From Paenibacillus polymyxa (GTDB lineage Bacteria; Bacillota; Bacilli; Paenibacillales; Paenibacillaceae): 64,000 bases of DNA. How positions within the stretch are numbered: position 1 is the stretch's first letter; every line of letters begins with the position of its first letter. Below the pieces are notes generated by a model that saw only the letters and a program-made list of their open reading frames with translations, searched no databases and had not been told where the DNA came from. The position numbers and the translations under genes are program-made. Location of the stretch: contig NZ_CP049783.1 in the NCBI RefSeq assembly GCF_015710975.1, positions 3,391,501 to 3,455,500 of the forward strand. Direction: 5' to 3'. Below, piece by piece: positions 1 through 8,944 of this stretch.

Positions 1-234
1 GAAGGCTTTGAGAGCATGGAACTGGGGAATGCACCGATTCGCCTGTATTCGGGTGATTATGTGCTGCTGTGCAGTGATGGCATTCAGGAGGCGCTGACTG
101 AGATTGAGCAGGAAGAGATCATGCGCAAGGGCGGAACACCGCAGGAAATGGCGGATGCCATGATCGACACCATTAACGATAAAGGGTTTAAAAGTCAGGA
201 TAATGCGACAGTGCTTATTTTGGCGATAGGATGA
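1..234 (+). CDS. PP2C-family protein phosphatase, C-terminal part (5' end outside window)
   Basis: The reading frame is open from base 1, so only the last 77 codons are present. The visible segment carries the two C-terminal signatures of metal-dependent PP2C serine/threonine phosphatases: LLCSDGIQEAL, with the metal-binding Asp of the SDG motif, and SQDNATVLIL, with the Asp of DNxT. Both catalytic aspartates are intact, so this enzyme is probably active, in contrast to the next gene. It most likely reverses phosphorylation by a Ser/Thr kinase encoded further upstream, which is inference because that DNA is not in the window. The following gene starts 22 bp downstream on the same strand, suggesting one operon. 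Confidence 0.8.
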   Translation, partial: EGFESMELGNAPIRLYSGDYVLLCSDGIQEALTEIEQEEIMRKGGTPQEMADAMIDTINDKGFKSQDNATVLILAIG

Positions 235-256
235 AACAAGAAAGACGGGGGTAGCG

Positions 257-2134
257 ATGCGCAAGGACAACAGCGATTTTAGTACCGCCTTTGTGTCGGA
301 AGCGGGCTCTTATATAGATAACCGGGACTATTTTGCATTCATGGAGACGGACGACATGGCCTGTTATGTCCTCGCAGACGGTCTGGATTCGGATCAGGAG
401 ATGCGCAGCGCAGAAATGGTAGTCAAAACGGTGCTGGAAAACTTTATGGAGAAGCCTTCCATGTCCAAGCGGCGTTTGATGAGAGATCTGCGTGAAGCGC
501 AGGAATGGCTGCAATTTGAAAGCCGTCGTGTCCGGCTTAAGGCCAGTCTACTGATGGTAGTGACCAACTACAACAAAATGGTGTACGTTTCGTGCGGTAA
601 TGTGCGGCTATATCATTTTCGCAATGGAAGGCTTAATTTTCGCAGTAAGGATCATAGCCTGGCTCAGTCACTGGCAGATGATGGTCGTATTCCAGACGAA
701 GCGACCAGTACACACGAGGAACGGGGGAATCTGCTGGAATACTTGGGGAATCCGAATGGGGTTCATGCCCATTACGCCAAAAAGACACAGCTTGCAGATG
801 GAGATGTCATGCTGCTCGCTACATCTGGGATGTGGGAGGACGTTGAACTGGCGGAAATGCTGGGTGCGCTGGAGGAAGCGAAGGACCCGGGTATGCTGAC
901 GGATACGTTGGAAGAGGTCCTGCTGAGCAAACAGCGCCGGACGGTGAATAATTACACGGCTGCCGCCATTTATGTAAACAAAGTTTTCCAGGAAAAGCCT
1001 AAAAACCGTCGTAAGCTGATCAAACGGATTTTGATTGCGTTGCTCGCCTTTGTAATCGTGGGCGGGGGAGCATGGATTACACTGGCGCGTATGGCTGCGA
1101 ACAAAGCGGCTGCGCTGGAAACGATGATCGAATCGGCTCAGGCTGCGGATGATTATGCAAGAGCTGGCGATTATGCAAAAGCGCTCAAATCCTACAGCGA
1201 AGCGAAAAACGCGGCAGTTAAGATTAATGATAAAATTCACAAGCGGTTGTACACGGCAGAGCAGAAAGTATCTCAATTGATGGTCGACGGAGACGGCTAT
1301 GTGGAAAAGGCCGATTTTACCAAAGCTGAAGCCAGCTACGATAAAGCACGGAAAAGCGCCGGGCTATATCCACCCTTTAATGTGAAGGACATTGAGCATA
1401 AAATCGACCAACTGGACAGCTATGCCGAGACGGCGAGCTGGATGAAGGACGGAGATTTAAAATTCCAGGGTGGCGATTACACAAATGCACTCAAGCTGTA
1501 CAAAAAAGCAAATAAGGCTGCGATGGAATCCGGCTATACGTCCGCGCAAAAAGAGCTGGAGAAGAAGATTACAGAGACCAATGATAAATTGACAGCTATT
1601 CAGCAGCAGCTCAAGGAAATTCAAGCTGGCAAGCTTCAGGCCAAAGGGGATCGGCTGATGAAAGATCTCGATTATGAAGGGGCCATTGATGCTTATAGCG
1701 GGGCACAGGAGATTTATCAGGAGATTGATAAGCTCGAAAGTGTTCTGGCGCTGGAGCGGAGCATAGCCAAGGCGGAGGAAAAGCAGAGCGCGGAGCAGCA
1801 GAAAAATGGACAGCTTCCTGCTGGATTGGGATTGTCTGACGGAGTGTTGAACGACACAGATGCTGGAGACGCAGCGAGTGAAGCTTCATCTTCCGCTGCG
1901 GCAACCTCTGCCACAGCATCGCAAGCGAAGGCTGCGCCGACGGCTTCAGCGGGTGCTACGCCCGCGAAGAGGGAAGCCTCTCCGACTGCAAAAAGTGGTG
2001 GTACGGGGGATGGCAATGCCGCTTCGACCAAGGCGGACACCAGCAAAGAGCAAGGAACTGCTGATTCTGCTTCTAAAGCAGCCGGGGCGTCTAATTCAGA
2101 GAGTCAAGATCAGGCTGCTGCGAACGGGAAATAA
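257..2134 (+). CDS. Membrane-anchored degenerate PP2C (pseudophosphatase) with TPR-like extracytoplasmic region
   Basis: Residues 1-245 have the PP2C fold pattern (VLADGLDSD at 38-46), but the usual SDG metal motif reads ATSG (Ser190 in place of Asp) and the usual DNxT reads NNYT (Asn231 in place of Asp). Two catalytic metal ligands are therefore missing. A single membrane segment lies at about 256-277 after a basic stretch, so the PP2C-like domain should be cytoplasmic. Residues 290-520 hold four helix-turn-helix repeats of the form GDYxxALxxYxxA, resembling TPRs, and the tail from about 540 is Ala/Ser/Thr-rich low complexity. I infer a sensor or scaffold that binds phosphoproteins without hydrolysing them and links them to an outside TPR region. 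GTAGCG precedes the ATG; the ribosome site is GGGGG at 247-251. Confidence 0.7.
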   Translation: MRKDNSDFSTAFVSEAGSYIDNRDYFAFMETDDMACYVLADGLDSDQEMRSAEMVVKTVLENFMEKPSMSKRRLMRDLREAQEWLQFESRRVRLKASLLMVVTNYNKMVYVSCGNVRLYHFRNGRLNFRSKDHSLAQSLADDGRIPDEATSTHEERGNLLEYLGNPNGVHAHYAKKTQLADGDVMLLATSGMWEDVELAEMLGALEEAKDPGMLTDTLEEVLLSKQRRTVNNYTAAAIYVNKVFQEKPKNRRKLIKRILIALLAFVIVGGGAWITLARMAANKAAALETMIESAQAADDYARAGDYAKALKSYSEAKNAAVKINDKIHKRLYTAEQKVSQLMVDGDGYVEKADFTKAEASYDKARKSAGLYPPFNVKDIEHKIDQLDSYAETASWMKDGDLKFQGGDYTNALKLYKKANKAAMESGYTSAQKELEKKITETNDKLTAIQQQLKEIQAGKLQAKGDRLMKDLDYEGAIDAYSGAQEIYQEIDKLESVLALERSIAKAEEKQSAEQQKNGQLPAGLGLSDGVLNDTDAGDAASEASSSAAATSATASQAKAAPTASAGATPAKREASPTAKSGGTGDGNAASTKADTSKEQGTADSASKAAGASNSESQDQAAANGK

Positions 2135-2180
2135 GTTTTTATGTTCATTGAATGCTGGAGCCGGAAGGGAGTGAGACGTC

Positions 2181-3500
2181 GTGAAAGAGCTGGTACAAGA
2201 TCGTTTGAGCAAGATGGACGATTTAGAGCAGAGACGTTTACTGAAAAATATGATGGCGGGGGTATTTATGAACCTCGTCGAATATCAGGAAGAAATGACC
2301 CGCCAGCTAGAACGGCGGGTATTTGAGGAAATTGAGAATACAGAAGAAAAGTTTGATGTGTATGTGTCATTGACATCGCGTGAGGACTATGACCCGATTC
2401 ATGAATTTTTATATCCTGTGTTGCCCTCCGATGCAGTAGAAAAACAGGTAGACATCAGTCGTGTGGCAGAGGTGGTACGCGAAGGCGGGGAGATGCCGCT
2501 ATTTACGCTTTTTCTCGAAATGGAGACCGAACAAATCTCGGCACTGGTACGCAGCAAACGAATTTTCTTAGGAATGCTGGTCACGGAAACTGCAAACTAC
2601 CCGATTCGTTTTCGTCTGGAGCATAACCGATCTTATATGTTGGAGATTGAGCAGTTGTATCATACATTTATGCAAAATGGTATGCCGTGGAAAACGATTA
2701 ATCATCCATACGCTTATAAATTTGTGGACTGTGTATTGATTGGTGGGGACGGCGAGCCGGCCGCTCATGAAGAAATCCATGAAATCTCGATTTCGTTGGA
2801 GGAATTCGACGTTTATAAGAAAGCCGATGTTTTTCCGCTGTGGAACATTGAAAGACTGGCTCTAAAGAACAGCGGTTTTCCTATACCAGCTATAGATCGT
2901 GTGAACTACGAGCATGTGCTGCCTTTGCGTAAAACAGGATCAGAGCATGGTTACCTGATTGACGGGACTGAAAGTGATATCCGCTATATCAAGCGGACAG
3001 AAGAGGAACTGACGATTGTCACACCACGTGATAAATCTGGCGAATGGAATGTGATGAAGGTTACGAAACCAGTTACAACCAAGCTTAGTCGTCAGACTTT
3101 TCCGGTATTGTCTAATCGGCGGCAGGACAGCTTTTTGGGTCGCTATGCAGGAAAACAGGCCGTGATTGTCCGGGCTAAAGCAGAGATCACGCGCATCGTT
3201 AATTCGTTTGAAGCGGCACAGGGGCTAGAGCTAGAGCGTGTGGACATCTGGGGAGGTGCTGGGCGAAATGATATAAGCAACCTTGTAACCAAAACTCAGA
3301 CGTATCCGTTAAATCCGTTTGTCAGCGATAATGTACGGACAGAGGATGGCAAGCAGATCATGCGATTGGGGTTCAGACGTGGTTCTGAGGATGTGTTGCC
3401 AACCACACCTGCTTACATTTTATCCGATTTAATGAGCTTTCTGGTGTCGGAAGTGCAGATGTATTTTCCAGAGTACAAGTGTGAAGGAGAATGGGTGTGA
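2181..3500 (+). CDS. Hypothetical protein of the PP2C/Hsp70-like operon (439 aa)
   Basis: I do not recognise the family. The protein is soluble and has no signal peptide or membrane segment. It opens with about 60 residues of charged helix (LEQRRLLKNMMAGVFMNL and following), then becomes mixed alpha/beta and fairly acidic. It starts at a GTG with AAGGGAG about ten bases upstream. The next gene overlaps its end, which points to translational coupling and a shared complex. Position between a PP2C pseudophosphatase and an Hsp70-like ATPase suggests a structural or adaptor role in that system, but nothing in the sequence proves it. Confidence 0.6.
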   Translation: MKELVQDRLSKMDDLEQRRLLKNMMAGVFMNLVEYQEEMTRQLERRVFEEIENTEEKFDVYVSLTSREDYDPIHEFLYPVLPSDAVEKQVDISRVAEVVREGGEMPLFTLFLEMETEQISALVRSKRIFLGMLVTETANYPIRFRLEHNRSYMLEIEQLYHTFMQNGMPWKTINHPYAYKFVDCVLIGGDGEPAAHEEIHEISISLEEFDVYKKADVFPLWNIERLALKNSGFPIPAIDRVNYEHVLPLRKTGSEHGYLIDGTESDIRYIKRTEEELTIVTPRDKSGEWNVMKVTKPVTTKLSRQTFPVLSNRRQDSFLGRYAGKQAVIVRAKAEITRIVNSFEAAQGLELERVDIWGGAGRNDISNLVTKTQTYPLNPFVSDNVRTEDGKQIMRLGFRRGSEDVLPTTPAYILSDLMSFLVSEVQMYFPEYKCEGEWV

Positions 3501-4186
3501 ATTACGTTTGGGATTTGCTCATGCGCGCAAGGAAACAGGGGCTGGATGTAGATAAATTCCGCTTCGTACCCGCTGTCAGCTATTCTCCGTATATGGAGCT
3601 TAGCTTGGCTGAGCTGAATACGTCCCATTTGGAGCAGGTAGTGGAGATTAATCCGTACTACCGCTTTTATTCTATTTTTCGGGATCTGTTTCCACCGGAT
3701 GCAGCAGAGGATCTGGAGCTGAGAGAATCGCTATTTGATATTATGATGCATTTTCTGGCGGAGATCGATTTGTATCAAGGCATGAATCGGCGAGAGTACC
3801 ATATCCGGTTTGTTCAGCGTGATATTGCGGATGGCATCTTTGGCCCGAAGGTAAAGGAAGCCTTTGGACAATTAAACCGTGAGGAACAGGACGCGATTGC
3901 TGAAGGCCTGCTGCGCCTGTATGAGACGGGGGAAGCCGTACATCTGTTAAAACAAACGATGCGTCGCGTCTTCCATCGCTCGATCATTTACACCAACTGT
4001 GAGGAAAAAGACGAACTACTCATATATATTGGCCAGGAGGAGACGATGCTGTCACGAATCAAAGTCGATCTGATTCTCGATTTGTTTCTTCCAGCACGGT
4101 TTACGACGGAATTGTATTGGACCAGTCATTTCGGCATTTTGGAGGAAGACCCTACGATGAAAATTGACGCTATCGCCCTCTATTAA
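3497..4186 (+). CDS. Hypothetical protein of the PP2C/Hsp70-like operon (about 229-231 aa)
   Basis: No family is recognised. It is a soluble, helix-rich protein with no signal peptide or membrane segment. Its reading frame overlaps the end of the preceding gene. Two starts are possible: ATG at 3491, only about one base from the GAAGGAGA ribosome site, and GTG at 3497 with seven-base spacing, which I prefer. Tight overlap with the 439-aa gene implies the two products are made in fixed ratio. Aromatic-rich patches such as INPYYRFYSIFRDLF are visible but diagnostic of nothing I know. Confidence 0.6.
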   Translation: MNYVWDLLMRARKQGLDVDKFRFVPAVSYSPYMELSLAELNTSHLEQVVEINPYYRFYSIFRDLFPPDAAEDLELRESLFDIMMHFLAEIDLYQGMNRREYHIRFVQRDIADGIFGPKVKEAFGQLNREEQDAIAEGLLRLYETGEAVHLLKQTMRRVFHRSIIYTNCEEKDELLIYIGQEETMLSRIKVDLILDLFLPARFTTELYWTSHFGILEEDPTMKIDAIALY

Positions 4187-4217
4187 GGCTAAATGGCTAA
4201 GAAAGGACATGTGAACG

Positions 4218-6869
4218 ATGAACGGACCCTATACATACAGGTTGCTAGACCCGCTCACCGATCGAAAAAGCGCTCGCTTCACGACCAAATACACGCGGGC
4301 GGAATTGGAGCAAATGACGACCTTTCAGTTGCGCGGGATATGTGATAAAGAGCGACTGGTCGAGGGCTTTGCGAATCGTCTGGCACGTGAAGAATTGATC
4401 CGCGTAATTTTGCGATTTCGAAGCGCGGAGGAGCATCTACTCATTACCAGACCCAATCCTGACGGTTTTGAACGTATGCAATCGGCACTACAGCGCAACT
4501 GGAATGACCGCCCGCAGGAAAGTGGCGGTATTCGGGTTCCCGCCAAAATCACGCTGTATCAGGGTGTGCGCACAGGTCGCATGGACAGCTATCGGATCGA
4601 ATCCGATTTGCCTTGGCTGAGCTCATCTAATGTGCTGCTGGTGAATGCGACAGGAGAATTATGTGGTGTTTTAAATTTGGTGAAGGATGAGGGACGAACA
4701 GGCGTATATTATCTTTCTCGTCACCGCGATGCTGAACTGCGAGAGACGTCCAATCATAGCTATAGCTTGTTGTTTCTGCGAAGACAGGAATCAGAATATT
4801 TTTATAACCTCTACTATGGAGATAAGCCGATGTTACCGCTGAAACTTCAGGGTCACCGAATCCCGGTGGCAGAGCTGATCATTCGGGGCACGGAAACAAC
4901 CGATGCGGTACTGGCGATTGATTTTGGCACCTCGAACACCACGGCAGGTGCTTATTTGGATAGTTCCTACGTTACGGCCCCTGATACAGGGATGAGCAGC
5001 ACAGTAAGGCTGGACGCTATCAATTATGTGTCATTCCCTGGTCCAGAAGGTACGGAAGGCGACTGGATCGAAGTGCTGCCGACCGCCATTCGCGTCGCGG
5101 ACTGCTCCAATCCCGAGCACATCGTTTATGTATTTGGGGAGGAGGCACTACGTGGAAGTGATGTGGCAGGCAGCCGTGCTACGGTATTGCGGGGGATTAA
5201 ACGTTGGGTCAATGACTATAAGCGAATCGAAGAATTAATGGATTCTGAGGGGAATACAGCAACCGCTTCCCGCAGCGATATTTTAGCGGCGTTTATCCGT
5301 TATGTGATTGCTACAGCCGAGCAGCAATTTAAGTGTCGGTTTCGCAATTTACACTTTTCTGCTCCTGTCAAGCTGCAGCCCCAATTTATTGAGATGTTTA
5401 GCGATATTTTGCCTGATTATCGGATTGAAGCGGAGGATGCGCTGGATGAAGGGCTGGCAGTGCTGTACAACACGTTGGCAGATCAGATGGAACGAGGAAC
5501 TTTTGCAGACGGTGAGGAGTATCAGGCACTTGTCATTGATTGTGGTGGGGGCACGACAGATTTGTCTTCCTGCCGCTTCCGGATTGAAGATGGACGTATT
5601 GCTTACAAACTGGATATTCACACAACGTATGAGAATGGGGATACCAATTTTGGTGGAAATAATCTGACGTATCGGATTATGCAGTTTATGAAAATTGTAT
5701 TTGCAGGTTATTATGCTGCTGAGACGCGTTTGCCTGACACTGATATTGATGCTCTGATCGGCATTCCTTCGGGAGATTTGTACCGTCATGTGGATGAGTT
5801 TGGGGTAGATGCTGTATACGCAGGGCTGGAGGAACGCTATCGTGAGGCAGAGGCGATCTTGCCTACCGCGTTCAAACGGTATGAGCATGCTACACGGGAT
5901 GAATATCAACGGGTACTGAGTAATTTTCATCTGCTGTGGAGTGCGGCAGAAAATATGAAAAAGGAATTTTTTCTACGTACGGGGATATTGCGCAGCCGCT
6001 TTGAATCCGAGCAGGTATTATCTGCTGAAAGCGACCTGAACATTGCCGTAATGGATCGTTGGCTGGTTTCGGTCATTGAGAACGGACGGTTCCGTGATGA
6101 ATATGGTCTACCTGATGTGGTGTTTAATATTCGTGAAGTACAGCAGCTACTTAAGGCAGATATCTACAATATTGTGCGCAAGTTTCTGGATGATTTTTAT
6201 TTGGAGGGACGCTTGCAGGATTATTCGATTATCAAGCTAACCGGGCAGTCCTGCCGGATTGACGTGTTCCGCGAAGCACTCAAGGAATTTGTACCGGGGC
6301 GCAGTATTGAGTTTCGACAAAAGGCAGAAGACCTGAGCCGAGTACCTGAGTTGAAAATGGCCTGTCTGCGCGGGGCTATTCGTTACCTGAACGCTAAAAA
6401 AATGGGAACCATTGAGCCTGTCATTACCAATCATATTCCAGCGATTCCGTATACGGTCAGCGCATGGACGCATACGGGGCGTGAGAAGGAGCTGATTGCG
6501 AGTTTGGAAAGCAATCGGGTACGCGGTTCTATTGCCCGGCCGTCTCAAGCGGTTGAAGTGGAATTCTTCCTGACGGCCAACGGGGGCAAGCTGCGTCAGC
6601 GTCATGTGTACCGGAGTCGGCCAGATGTCTTTGAACCCATGCCGTATGAGGAAATTGCTGTGCTGTACGGGCAGGATATTCCACAGGATGATACGGACTC
6701 CATTCGCAATGAGGAGACGAAATATTTTGTTTTTGTCGGGGATAGTCGTTGGGGCTTTTACGTCGTGCCGATTACTCGCCGTGATGAATTGCTGTATCTG
6801 GGTCCGAAGCGCTTTTATGCCTTCGAAAATGATCTCTCCGAGCTGGATTTCTTTGACGGCACGAAATAA
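4218..6869 (+). CDS. Hsp70/actin-fold (ASKHA) ATPase with unique N-terminal domain, 883 aa
   Basis: The nucleotide-binding signatures of the Hsp70/actin/sugar-kinase superfamily are present in order: phosphate-1 AIDFGTSNT (Asp235), phosphate-2 VIDCGGGTTDLS (Asp441, Gly443-445) and an adenosine motif KLTGQSCRID near 673-682. The roughly 230 residues before phosphate-1 match nothing I know, and the region after about 720 is unlike a normal DnaK substrate-binding domain. The protein recalls the SrfB-like branch of large Hsp70-related proteins, but that link is from memory and unverified. AAAGGACATG gives a fair ribosome site before the ATG. In context it is probably the ATP-driven core of the operon. 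It has no signal peptide and is presumably cytoplasmic. Confidence 0.7.
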   Translation: MNGPYTYRLLDPLTDRKSARFTTKYTRAELEQMTTFQLRGICDKERLVEGFANRLAREELIRVILRFRSAEEHLLITRPNPDGFERMQSALQRNWNDRPQESGGIRVPAKITLYQGVRTGRMDSYRIESDLPWLSSSNVLLVNATGELCGVLNLVKDEGRTGVYYLSRHRDAELRETSNHSYSLLFLRRQESEYFYNLYYGDKPMLPLKLQGHRIPVAELIIRGTETTDAVLAIDFGTSNTTAGAYLDSSYVTAPDTGMSSTVRLDAINYVSFPGPEGTEGDWIEVLPTAIRVADCSNPEHIVYVFGEEALRGSDVAGSRATVLRGIKRWVNDYKRIEELMDSEGNTATASRSDILAAFIRYVIATAEQQFKCRFRNLHFSAPVKLQPQFIEMFSDILPDYRIEAEDALDEGLAVLYNTLADQMERGTFADGEEYQALVIDCGGGTTDLSSCRFRIEDGRIAYKLDIHTTYENGDTNFGGNNLTYRIMQFMKIVFAGYYAAETRLPDTDIDALIGIPSGDLYRHVDEFGVDAVYAGLEERYREAEAILPTAFKRYEHATRDEYQRVLSNFHLLWSAAENMKKEFFLRTGILRSRFESEQVLSAESDLNIAVMDRWLVSVIENGRFRDEYGLPDVVFNIREVQQLLKADIYNIVRKFLDDFYLEGRLQDYSIIKLTGQSCRIDVFREALKEFVPGRSIEFRQKAEDLSRVPELKMACLRGAIRYLNAKKMGTIEPVITNHIPAIPYTVSAWTHTGREKELIASLESNRVRGSIARPSQAVEVEFFLTANGGKLRQRHVYRSRPDVFEPMPYEEIAVLYGQDIPQDDTDSIRNEETKYFVFVGDSRWGFYVVPITRRDELLYLGPKRFYAFENDLSELDFFDGTK

Positions 6870-6931
6870 TAAATTAAGGATTTTGCAAAATGCAGAAATC
6901 AGAAAAGCACACAACACATGGAGGGAATAAC

Positions 6932-7444
6932 ATGCTGTATGCAGGTTTTTGGAAACGAACTTTGGCCTATATCATTGACAGCCTTATTTTAGGATTTGTA
7001 TTTATGATTATCGGACTGGTCTGGATCATCATTCAGGCCATTGGAGATTGGGTGCCATCTCCGGCAGAAACCTCTATGCTGACAGACGGGCAGTCTGCTA
7101 TTTTTACTATGCAATTATTAGGACAAACTTTGATGAATTTGGGGGCTTCATGGTTGTATTTTGCGATCATGGAATCGTCCAAATGCAGAGCTACGGTGGG
7201 CAAGCTGGCTCTTGGTATCGTTGTAGTAGATGAATTTAACCAAAAGCTGAGCTTTGGACGTGCGAGTGCCCGCTACTGGAGTAAAATTGTATCGAGTATC
7301 ATTTTGTGGATCGGTTTTATCATGGCAGGCTTTACAGCTAGAAAACAGGCTCTTCACGATCTGATTGCACGTACCTATGTTGTGGACAAGCGCGAGCTGA
7401 ATTATATACTGCGCGAGCAGGCTGGGCGCGGAGCCGGGATGTAA
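6932..7444 (+). CDS. RDD family membrane protein
   Basis: A 170-aa integral membrane protein with the family's features: an early FWKRTLAYIIDSLIL segment (Arg plus Asp in the first helix), a second helix, the conserved TVGKLALGIVVVDE loop and a final helix followed by ALHDLIARTYVV. RDD proteins are small multi-helix membrane proteins, some implicated in ion or small-molecule transport; the substrate here is unknown. The ATG at 6932 sits seven bases after GGAGGG, so it is preferred over an upstream in-frame ATG at 6890 that lacks a site. It follows the Hsp70-like gene by about 60 bp and probably supplies a membrane partner for the operon. Confidence 0.8.
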   Translation: MLYAGFWKRTLAYIIDSLILGFVFMIIGLVWIIIQAIGDWVPSPAETSMLTDGQSAIFTMQLLGQTLMNLGASWLYFAIMESSKCRATVGKLALGIVVVDEFNQKLSFGRASARYWSKIVSSIILWIGFIMAGFTARKQALHDLIARTYVVDKRELNYILREQAGRGAGM

Positions 7445-7499
7445 AGGTAGATCAATAAACTCTGAGATTAAACCTCAGTCTTCAATCGGGGGAAGCACG

Positions 7500-7655
7500 A
7501 TGGATATACGCAGATGTATAGAAAAGAATTTTCGCCTATTTATTGGATTACTTGGAGTAAGTAAAGCTCCACCCACCACCGATGATGGAGTTATTGTTCC
7601 GCCTCCTGCGCCTGGTGTGAATCGGCTATCTGTTCCCTTAAATAAAGAAGAATAG
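7500..7655 (+). CDS. Small proline-rich protein, 51 aa
   Basis: An open frame of 51 codons starts at ATG 7500, eight bases after GGGGGAAG, and ends with TAG just before the AAAGGAGG site of the next gene. The first half is basic and hydrophobic (FRLFIGLLGVSK) and the second half carries VIVPPPAPGV. No family is recognised. Good ribosome-site spacing and the snug fit between two co-directional genes support it as real. It could be a small accessory component, for example a membrane-binding peptide, but function is unknown. Confidence 0.5.
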   Translation: MDIRRCIEKNFRLFIGLLGVSKAPPTTDDGVIVPPPAPGVNRLSVPLNKEE

Positions 7656-7672
7656 AGAAAGGAGGAAACCCC

Positions 7673-8449
7673 ATGTTAACGCATATCGTTCCAAGGTTTG
7701 AAAAAGGTCGCATTCTCAAAACCGAGATGCTGGAAAATCTGCGGGATTACCCCCGTAGCTTTCTGGATATCCGGTATCAGGATTATTCGGATGGTATTAT
7801 TACCGGAATGAATGTGACCGTCGGGGAACATGCGCTGACCGTAGGCAGAGGCATTGTAAAGCATAAAAATAGATTATACCTGCTGGAGCAAGAGCAGGAA
7901 GTTTCATATGTGGCTACGGGGCGGCTATCGGTGTTGAAGCTGCTCTTTTTGGAACAAACCGATCGCCCGGATTTCACCGTGCATCATGCAGATATTGTGC
8001 TAGAGGCCGAGGCTGAGATCGGATTGGATGAACTGGAGTTGGGCCGATTCAAACTCAAAGATGGAGCCGTGCTTCGCTCCAATTATCAGGATTTTGCCGA
8101 TATGGCTACTGAGTTCAATACATGGAGTGATATTCATGTCCCGTTTGCGGGGTTGTATCAAAGTACGTTGCGCCCAGAAACGCTGCGCTATTTTGCATCC
8201 GAGCTGCTCAAAAGCGGTACAACCGATCCGATGGATTGTATGTTTGCTATGATGTGCCTGAACCTGGAGGCTGTAGACAGAGAATCTATCCAGCATTATA
8301 TTGCAAACCGAAGTGGTGTGGAATATAAGGAATATTCACATGCTCAGCTCCATAGGCAGCTGGTGCTGATTTTGGAAGGAGCCGGACGGGGGAAGCGCAC
8401 AACAGGCCGCTGGCAGGGCGGTGGAGCTGGACGGATGATTGTGGATTAG
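7673..8449 (+). CDS. Hypothetical protein, last gene of the PP2C/Hsp70-like operon (258 aa)
   Basis: A strong ribosome site, AAAGGAGG, precedes the ATG. No family is recognised with confidence. Residues about 40-75 (GIITGMNVTVGEH, then LTVGRGIVKHKNRLYLL) show the alternating small/hydrophobic pattern of beta-rich attachment domains found in some phage tail-fibre and baseplate proteins; this is only a pattern resemblance. The C-terminal half is helical, and the last 20 residues are Gly/Arg-rich. No signal peptide or membrane helix is present. A hairpin follows directly, marking the end of the operon. Confidence 0.6.
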   Translation: MLTHIVPRFEKGRILKTEMLENLRDYPRSFLDIRYQDYSDGIITGMNVTVGEHALTVGRGIVKHKNRLYLLEQEQEVSYVATGRLSVLKLLFLEQTDRPDFTVHHADIVLEAEAEIGLDELELGRFKLKDGAVLRSNYQDFADMATEFNTWSDIHVPFAGLYQSTLRPETLRYFASELLKSGTTDPMDCMFAMMCLNLEAVDRESIQHYIANRSGVEYKEYSHAQLHRQLVLILEGAGRGKRTTGRWQGGGAGRMIVD

Positions 8450-8455
8450 AACATC

Positions 8456-8490
8456 AGATAGAGGAGTGGAGTATGCATCCCCTCTATCTT
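8456..8490 (+). terminator. Probable intrinsic terminator of the left-edge operon
   Basis: Nine-base arms AGATAGAGG and CCTCTATCT close a short hairpin six bases after the stop codon. The T run is short (TTTACTT), so termination may be only moderate. Confidence 0.55.
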
Positions 8491-8561
8491 TACTTCTATG
8501 CCCCAGTATTTGTTAAATCAATCCGGTGTAAGCCTATACATTTTTTTAAATAAAAAAGATG

Positions 8562-8589
8562 ACATATGTATAAAAACAGGCATAAAGTC
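8562..8589 (+). repeat. Copy 1 of ACATATGTATAAAAA element
   Basis: ACATATGTATAAAAA is followed nine bases later by TAAAGTC region sequence. The same 15 bases recur at 8862 with a matching TTAAGTC at the same offset. ACATATGT is itself a palindrome. Confidence 0.6.
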
Positions 8590-8861
8590 ACTAAGACTAT
8601 AGTCGCTTGTTTGGTGAAGTATGCATTCCTTAACCTGCTGAAATTCGACATTTTATAGGCTAGATGGATGTGCTTGAGACTAAGCTTGAGGTCAACAAAG
8701 TTGTCATATCAAGGAATACGTCTTTTAAGAAATTATAAGTGAGAGAGACTTGAACGGATAAGTTGCAGCGATTGCGCAATTGTGCTTGTCCATGATGAGT
8801 CTTTTTATATCGCTCCTCCATACCTTGTAAAACCAGTCCGATTAGAGTAGAAAATTTGCAT

Positions 8862-8889
8862 ACATATGTATAAAAATGAGTATTAAGTC
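8862..8889 (+). repeat. Copy 2 of ACATATGTATAAAAA element
   Basis: Identical 15-base core to the copy at 8562, exactly 300 bp away. It lies 27 bp upstream of the -35 box of the DUF2167 gene, a suitable place for a regulator site. Confidence 0.6.
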
Positions 8890-8915
8890 GTGGAAACGCC
8901 CTTTGCTACGGTGAA

Positions 8916-8944
8916 TTGACAAAATATAAAGCAGTGGCTAATAT
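8916..8944 (+). promoter_or_regulatory. Sigma-A promoter of the DUF2167 gene
   Basis: A consensus -35 TTGACA and a -10 TAATAT are separated by 17 bases, about 48 bp before the start codon. Confidence 0.7.

Noticed and set aside
8656..8820. 54-codon frame on the - strand in the 8.5-9 kb gap
   Set aside because: No ribosome site, no recognised family; could be decayed DNA but not supportable as a gene.
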